DNA from: Siphonodentalium dalli
Lineage: Eukaryota > Mollusca > Scaphopoda > Gadilida > Siphonodentaliidae
DNA: 64,000 nt
Assembly (NCBI GenBank): GCA_032622095.1
Contig: CP136069.1
Span: 158,399,043 to 158,463,042 of the forward strand
Reading direction: 5' to 3'
A program made the translations under genes and the position numbers. This document shows, piece by piece, positions 58,467-64,000 of this stretch (positions are counted from its first letter, which is position 1; each line of letters begins with the position of its first letter). The notes beneath the pieces are model-generated. The model was not told the DNA's origin, made no database searches, and saw nothing but the letters and a program-made list of their open reading frames with translations.

Positions 58467-58560
58467 GGCGAACTAATTAGCTCGTCCACGGACGGATATC
58501 AGGACATGCTAGAATAGGGATTCATGGTCTGATGTCCGTCCGCGAGTTAATTACTTCACC
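58467..58560. repeat. hairpin, about 38-nt arms
   Basis: 'ggcgaactaattagctcgtc...atcaggacatg' is mirrored by 'catggtctgatgtccgtccg...ttaattacttcacc' around a short loop. Several mismatches. Confidence 0.8.
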
Positions 58561-58620
58561 TACGCATGAATACACACCTTCACGTTATAATTTTTACAGT
58601 TTCATGTTTTTATTCTTCAG

Positions 58621-58803
58621 AAATGGCGACGCTACTACTGTCAAAAGAAAGTTGGAGATGGGAACGCCACACTACAACACACACTCGCCAATCACGGTGA
58701 TCGTGAGATCACGCTCCTCTACTCCGATTGCGATGGCACACGTTATACTGCCAAACATGTTGGTGTATACCCCATTTTTTGGACAGGGATGTTGATAATA
58801 TGA
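58621..58803 (+). CDS. possible second exon of a small gene, unidentified protein
   Basis: The acceptor 'gtttttattcttcag' (to 58620) is followed by 60 codons and TGA (58801-58803). The frame reads KWRRYYCQKKVGDGNATLQH, then DREITLLYSDCDGTRYTAKH and VGVYPIFWTGMLII. Joined to MDVPKK (57695-57712) the predicted product is 66 residues, basic at the N-terminus, with two cysteines and a hydrophobic end. The family is unknown. An alternative frame of similar length is open over the same DNA (starting FRNGDATTVKRK), so the reading is uncertain. Confidence 0.3.
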   Translation, partial: KWRRYYCQKKVGDGNATLQHTLANHGDREITLLYSDCDGTRYTAKHVGVYPIFWTGMLII

Positions 58804-58843
58804 AAATAGGGGTTTTTCCCCTGATTTAAGTCAATAAGTAAAC

Positions 58844-59037
58844 CATACAGTAATGCACTAATTAATCAACTCCTTAACCGCAGCAGAATTATGGATAACT
58901 TTTCAGGATTTAGTCGGAAATATGGCTCGAGAGCTTTTCGATGAATGGCAACAAGCCATATTTCCGACTAAATCCTGAAAAGTTACCCATAATTATGCTG
59001 TGGTTAAGAAGTCGATTAATTAGAGCATCACTGTATG
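58844..59037. repeat. near-perfect hairpin, about 82-nt arms
   Basis: 'catacagtaatgcactaatt...gtcggaaatatggct' is mirrored by 'agccatatttccgactaaat...agcatcactgtatg' around a 27-bp centre. The inner 30 bp are perfect, and the outer part has several mismatches. Confidence 0.9.
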
Positions 59038-59341
59038 AGGTAAGAAAGCCCTCATGCAGTGACACTGCATGCATGTATAGGATATTACCATAGTAAAGGC
59101 TAAAATATGTGCAAAAATAAATTAAAAACATCATACAAAAAAATACTAGAGTTCCGGGAAGTAGACATCAATTCTTTGGATAGAGGGATGCTGATAATAT
59201 GTAATTAGGGATTCTCATTGTTGAACACAAACTCACAGTTGACTGTTGAGTACAGGTTAAAATTAGCTCAATGCTCATCTTGTGTTGCTAGGTGATACAC
59301 CAGGTCATGCTAATAGTTTATGGGTAGGTTAGATAGTAGTC
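59038..59341. other. no recognisable gene
   Basis: No supported features. Confidence 0.4.
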
Positions 59342-59448
59342 ACAATTACACTTAAGCGCAATTGATTGCGCTTAAGTGCAATTGATTGCGCTTAAGCGCA
59401 ATTAATTACGCTTAAGCGTAAATGCCCTATTTGCGCTTAAGCACAATT
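59342..59448. repeat. tandem array of the palindrome GCGCTTAAGCGC
   Basis: CTTAAG cores at 59351, 59371, 59391 and 59411 (period exactly 20 bp) and 59435, each inside an AATTGCGCTTAAGCGCAATT-like palindrome. Each unit is its own inverted repeat, and neighbouring units can also pair with one another. Confidence 0.95.
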
Positions 59449-60972
59449 CATTATTAAATGTGAATTTGGCCTCCCATACAATACATATGACTCACACCCA
59501 AGTGGATTATCCATATGAATGTGAGCCACACAAGAACACACATGGCGAAGACAAATAGTATAAATAGAAAATAATTGCAAAATGGCTATAAGAATAGACA
59601 TATAATCCATACAACTGACCCCAAGCATGTGGTGTAAACCACTAAGGTCCATGACAATAAATATATGAATACATGAATATATAAATACGAATAATGAAAA
59701 TCCAACATTGGTGCATACACACATGATGGCGTCACAAATCAGAAACTGACCACCAAAACGACGCAAATGTCGAAATAAAACAATTATACATACAAACGGC
59801 CACTCAAATACACACATAAACACATATATATATACACTTACACATTTGCGGGTTTGTAATTTGGCGGGTTTGTAATTTGGCGTTCGAGTTCGCAATGAAA
59901 ATCTGGTCACGATTATCGGGGAACATCACTGAACGATGAGAATAAAAACACCCCCACTGGTCCATCAACGTTCTATCACCCCGTGATACACATGTAATAT
60001 GTAGTTTAGCTCTTTTTTTAGCCACAACAGGAACAGTAGCGTGGGATTACTCTATTAAAACACTATTACTACCTGATTGTGTTGTAAGTTTTGCTCGAAT
60101 GGACCTAATTGCATGAACCTGTGTATAGTCATAGCTGATATCGTGTTTAGTTTTTCGCGGTTATTCCACCAAACTGCGTAAGAATGTTTGAGGTTTTCCT
60201 GTTTCGACTGCTCGGTTGTTTCAAAATCTCAGCATGATATTTTACATGAAACATGATATTTGTGAACACTGGTGCAACAGTTTCTGTTGGGGATATAACA
60301 AGGATAATGACATATTAATTGTCATAAACCAACCAACTGTGTCACATTCCAAGATTGGCCACAATTACAGTTACACAATAAAAATACGTTCGACAATCAT
60401 TTCCTGAACAAGAATTGAGCGTTTGTTATCAGTTATATCCAATAGAACACATGGAAATAATTATAGATTACATAGTTCATGCATATACTCCCCATTGCGT
60501 TTGCTACCCCAGAAATACGTGATTAATCGAACAAAGTATGCCTTTATGGACGTATATGCGACGCAAAATAACATATTAAGTTTATTACCCCCTAACCAAC
60601 GCATAATATTTAGTATTTATTCGCTTTTTTGCTTGTTATAGCACAATACATGATCCTGGGGAGAGCACTTGACTATTGGGAGAGCACTGAGCACTCTATA
60701 AAGTATCGGAATATAATTATAAAATGTCGATTTACGGGCATTCCTATGGGATTTCTTACATTTTCTCACATATCAATGTGAACATCAATATAAATAATCC
60801 ATTGGTTAAAAGAAACCTGCGATATACTTACATAATCTGTAATTTTTCTTCACTTTTGTGCGGCGAAAATAAAAAATCCACAGTTAAGCACCGGAATGTC
60901 ATGATAAAAATTGCTAAAAAAATTGGTAGAGCACCACATTCCTATGAATAGATCCTCCACAGTGATTAGAAT
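59449..60972. other. no recognisable gene
   Basis: The 157-codon minus frame at 59437-59910 is rich in Cys/Phe/Ile/Val with no domain and includes repeat-like ACACAC/TATATA stretches. Other frames are short. 'gggagagcact' occurs twice near 60659-60689. Confidence 0.35.
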
Positions 60973-61142
60973 GGGGATAACAGTTTGGTGTTTAGTAATT
61001 TCGGAAAGGTACATGGCGAATATACTGTGGCAAATACCCGTTAATGAGCTCCGGCTCCGCCGTCGCCCATTAACTAAATATTTGCCACAGTATATTCGCC
61101 CTGTATCTTTCCGAATTCACAAAACGCCACACCGTTATCCCC
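60973..61142. repeat. hairpin, about 72-nt arms
   Basis: 'ggggataacagtttggtgtt...actgtggcaaatacccgttaa' is mirrored by 'ttaactaaatatttgccaca...cgccacaccgttatcccc' around a GC-rich centre (gctccggctccgccg). A related arm fragment lies at 57040-57095. Confidence 0.85.
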
Positions 61143-62508
61143 TAATTAACATTTGTGACTTCCTGTGGCGCCATCCCAGCCAATACACCACACTATGTCG
61201 AGGAAGATCAACAAATCCCTGCTGATAATCAAGGTCGTGTGAGGTGTAACCAACACAATTGGGTTTACAAGAGGTGTTAACTGAAGAAAATCGTTTGATT
61301 GTACTTCCTTTGAAAGCTCAATCGAGAGAGAAGTGTTTAATGCCACAGTCCTGATTGGATTGACATATTTCAATATGTCTCGCTACATTTTGCAGTGTTT
61401 ATTATTAACAGACACTGAATGTATATTGAACCCAAAGCTAAGAATCAAGCGCTAGGATATACATCAGCGCCGTTGGAACTCATCACACCAACGTCGAGTA
61501 TGTTGTCATTTTAGTTTGACTAGACATGTGTAATAAATAATCAGCAACAATCCCAGCAGCCGCCTCGGACTACCATTTTGGTTATAATCTGACCAAAATA
61601 CTGGTACGTAACCGATTGACTTACGCCGGAGAACATTGTCTGCTCTGGACTAAGTACAAACATAACACATGTGTAGCATATAGCCTCTGGTGTTGTATTA
61701 TTGGTGGCAAGGTGCAAACAGACATTTCAGCAACGGCTGTCAGTCACATTTCATGGCAGAATTCTTTTCATGTTCGTGCCAATAGTATGGCTATTAACCT
61801 CGTACTGTCTTATGTGCTAATACATATTCATGCGTTTGTAAAGTATCTTCTCAATTCAAGATTCTCAAAAAATTTGATTGAACTGACAGCCGTTTACAGA
61901 AGGCATTAAACAGAGGTGAAATCTCTACATGTATGCAGGCACGAATGATCGTGCCTGCATACATGTAGAACATGAAACATATACTATTGATTAAACGTTA
62001 CATTGATTATATTTATAATTATATCCCTTGCTGAGATATGTAAATACTTTGTTACTCAAGTATGCAGACACTCCTATTGCATGCTATAATTTCACACACT
62101 CATCTACTCCTGACTCACCTCATTGATCCACGTTCCCCTTCTGAAACCGATCACGACATGGATATTTTTCTATCCCTCACTTACGCTGTCCTGGTTAGAT
62201 AAAATGAATATCCCAGACATTCCACACATGCATCTAGTCGAATAGCGGTATATATATTTTGAAAATCACATCGAATCGCTATATTTTGACTTTTCTACAA
62301 AAATAACTTGTTATCCACCGAGTCCCATTTGATAGTTAAAACCAGAAATGTGTACCAGGTTATCACACAAATGAACCACTCCTATGAGCCATATACACAA
62401 AATACAACTGAAACGCTATATGACGTCATGACGTTATAAGATGAAAGTCCTCATTTGACAGAAAGGATTCTCAACATTCATTCTGAACATTATGTGTTGT
62501 CGCTAAAC
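61143..62508. other. no recognisable gene
   Basis: Contains the small palindrome at 61924-61969. The 97-codon plus frame at 61616-61909 has no recognisable motif. Confidence 0.35.
61924..61969. repeat. perfect short palindrome, 46 bp
   Basis: 'tctacatgtatgcaggcacg' is mirrored by 'cgtgcctgcatacatgtaga' around a 6-bp centre. No accompanying element is recognised. Confidence 0.9.
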
Positions 62509-62509
62509 G

Positions 62510-62550
<41 letters not shown>
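62509..62550. repeat. (AT)n microsatellite
   Basis: About 40 bp of TA repeats immediately before the 'ctagaaggtgacccgacttc' sequence. Confidence 0.97.
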
Positions 62551-62551
<1 letters not shown>

Positions 62552-62720
62552 TAGAAGGTGACCCGACTTCGTCCGGGCTTTGACCTTGAATTGACCATTT
62601 TGAAGGTCAAGGTCAGGTGGGGTCAAACACCAACACCCCAAAAATGGTGGAAATCGGCCCAGCGGATACCGGGAAATCGGCCCAGCGGATACCGACATCC
62701 CCTATGCATAAAATTTCGTC
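62551..62720 (+). repeat. dispersed-element end with AGGTCA-rich sequence and a 26-bp tandem duplication
   Basis: Begins 'ctagaaggtgacccgacttc' (partial hairpin gacccgac/gtccggg) right after a TA microsatellite, a junction type common for element ends in invertebrate genomes. It contains 'gaaggtcaaggtcaggtgg' and 'gaaatcggcccagcggatac' duplicated in tandem (about 62650-62700). It is related in phrase use to the 131-bp satellite downstream. Confidence 0.5.
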
Positions 62721-63146
62721 CGTAAAAATCCGCCAGTTTAACCCGATTTGATTTCCACTCAAGTATATAAACGCGCCTCATATACACACGCTCATTAATT
62801 ATCAAGTTTCAACGTAAAGATGCCCGAGATATCGCCAAGACGTCTGAAACAGTCAAATGCATCGGCCGGTTAAGCGTTAACGTGATCTAACGTTATGACC
62901 TCTAACGACGTCATAGAAGTTACGCATTGTTTTTATCCTGATGGAAGATAGTACCACTTCTTCTTGATAATTGAGGCAGATAACTAAAACGGATACATAC
63001 GCATTATATATCGTTGGAAAGAGGAAACACGAAAGATTCTCACAGTGTCATTATTATGACTGGCATTTTATTATTCGCGCTGTTTCGAATCGATTTGTAA
63101 GCACCGAACTCAAATGAAAGTCACGTAACACAGCGTAAAAACAGAT
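62721..63146. other. no recognisable gene
   Basis: No supported features. Confidence 0.4.
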
Positions 63147-63475
63147 TTGACCTCGGCACGTGAAAAGTTTACCTCGGATCTTAAAATCAATAGGCCTATG
63201 TCACCCCCGGCCGAAAATACCCCCACATACCAAGTTTCATCGAAATCGGGTCGGCCGTTTTCGAGTTCATCGATTACACACAAACAAACAAACAGATCTT
63301 CCAAAATATATAATACGTACGTACTCCCACAACATATATATATATATATCTATTATATATTTAAGAAGATCTGTGTATGTGTGTGTGTGTGTGCGTTTGT
63401 TTGTGTGTGTGTGTGTGTGAGGGTGGGTGTGTGTGTGTGTGTGTGTCTGTCTGTCTGTCTGTAATCGATAGACTC
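63147..63475. repeat. inverted satellite copy plus (GT)n/(CTGT)n microsatellites
   Basis: 63170-63285 is the reverse complement of a 131-bp satellite unit (for example 'ccccggccgaaaatac' and 'tttcatcgaaatcggg') and ends in (ACAA)n. 63375-63460 is (GT)n passing into (CTGT)n, which leads into the forward satellite array. The microsatellites therefore sit between two satellite units facing away from each other. The open frames here are repeat artefacts. Confidence 0.85.
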
Positions 63476-63477
63476 AA

Positions 63478-64000
63478 AAACGGCCGAGCCGATTTCGATG
63501 AAATTTGGTATGTCGGGGTATTTTCGGCCGGGGAGTGACATAGGCCTATTAATTTGCCCGTGCGACGTGACCTTGACCTTGAAATCGGGTATTTTCAAGG
63601 TCAAACGCCCGAATATCACGGGATTTCGATGAAACTTGGTATGTGGGGGTACCTTCGGCCGGGGAGTGGCATAAACCTATTAATTTGCCCGTGCGACGTG
63701 ACATTGACCTTGAAATCGGGTCATTTCAAGGTCAAACGCCCGAATATCACGGGATTTCGATGAAACTTTGTATGTGGGGGTACTTTCGTATGGGGAGTCT
63801 CATAAGCATATTCATTTGCCCGTGCGACGTGACATTGACCTTGAAATCGGGTCAATTCATGGTCAAATCGCCAATTTTGATGGGATTTCGACGAAATTTT
63901 ATACATAGGGTTACTTTTGTCCACTGAGTGTTTTGGACGGGTCAAATCGTGACCCCGACCTGACCTTGACATTCAAAATGATCAATTCGAGGTTAAATCG
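63478..64000 (+). repeat. 131-bp tandem satellite, about 4 units, continuing past the window
   Basis: 'gatttcgatgaaa' recurs at 63491, 63622, 63753 and 63884, a spacing of exactly 131 bp each time. Other landmarks per unit are 'ggtatgtgggggta.cttcg', 'ggccggggagtg.cata', 'tttgcccgtgcgacgtgac', 'ttgaccttgaaatcggg' and 'tttcaaggtcaaacgcccga'. Divergence increases to the right. Apparent proteins here (PVRRD.DLEIG..) are repeat translations. Confidence 0.95.

Larger units (their letters stand above)
57713..58620. other. putative intron with microsatellite and hairpin
   Basis: Contains the (AT)n tract 58219-58282, the hairpin 58467-58560 and scattered 'attccggtgctt' phrases (about 57968-58028). 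No coding sequence. Confidence 0.4.

Noticed and set aside
59437-59910. 157-codon minus-strand gene
   Set aside because: It has no recognisable domain, low-complexity Cys/Phe/Ile composition, includes the edge of the CTTAAG array, and lacks support from splice sites.
63147-63972. Several frames of 69-105 codons
   Set aside because: All are translations of the 131-bp satellite or the GT/CTGT microsatellite and repeat with its period.

Overview
This is an AT-rich eukaryotic window dominated by repeats. Spliced exons have GT...AG borders, and there is a LINE, tRNA-derived SINEs, Crypton-type and other tyrosine-recombinase relics, foldback elements and microsatellites. There are no bacterial-style operons. 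An invertebrate is clear and a mollusc is the best guess. Two things point to a mollusc: the last exon of the minus-strand gene at 38-45 kb has a C-terminal coiled-coil plus transmembrane layout that I associate with mollusc surface proteins, and a SINE 3' end at 55.4 kb has a (CAAT)n tail of a kind I know from mollusc genomes. Species cannot be assigned from sequence alone.

Layout. 0-5 kb: a possible thioredoxin-like exon, a dispersed repeat present twice (765-1140 and 4835-5255), and a decayed tyrosine-recombinase gene (3686-4640) ending at a long hairpin. 5-13 kb: a 230-bp direct duplication, a SINE fragment, a piggyBac-type element flanked by TTAA with a transposase remnant (10326-11314), and a large inverted repeat (12053-13321). 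14-17 kb: a cluster of an internally palindromic MITE family that recurs at 22.5, 26.8, 30.1 and 42.5 kb. 16.8-22.4 kb: a duplicated repeat block around an exactly periodic 24 x 53-bp minisatellite that has higher-order structure, with a Harbinger-like element between the duplicated parts. 23.1-25.3 kb: a second terminal-inverted-repeat element carrying a nested SINE with target-site duplication. 33.6-35.3 kb: a Crypton-type recombinase pseudogene. 38.1-44.9 kb: the best host gene, with three phase-matched exons (PAN/apple domain, short linker, Ser/Thr-rich repeats plus coiled coil plus transmembrane segment). 46.7-50.6 kb: a young 5'-truncated L1/Tx1-like LINE with an open 1167-codon frame and poly(A). 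53.8-54.1 kb: the last exon of a C-type-lectin-like gene. 57.7-58.8 kb: a possible small two-exon gene. 62.5-64 kb: a 131-bp tandem satellite with an inverted copy upstream.

How it fits together: the recognisable host genes are one adhesion or recognition type membrane protein (PAN domain, mucin-like stalk) and one lectin-like terminal exon, both on the minus strand. The rest is mostly mobile DNA: retroelements (LINE, SINE), cut-and-paste derivatives (piggyBac, Harbinger-like), two different tyrosine-recombinase lineages, and an unusual number of near-perfect hairpin elements. Gene models are partial because first exons, promoters and signal-peptide exons could not be located.
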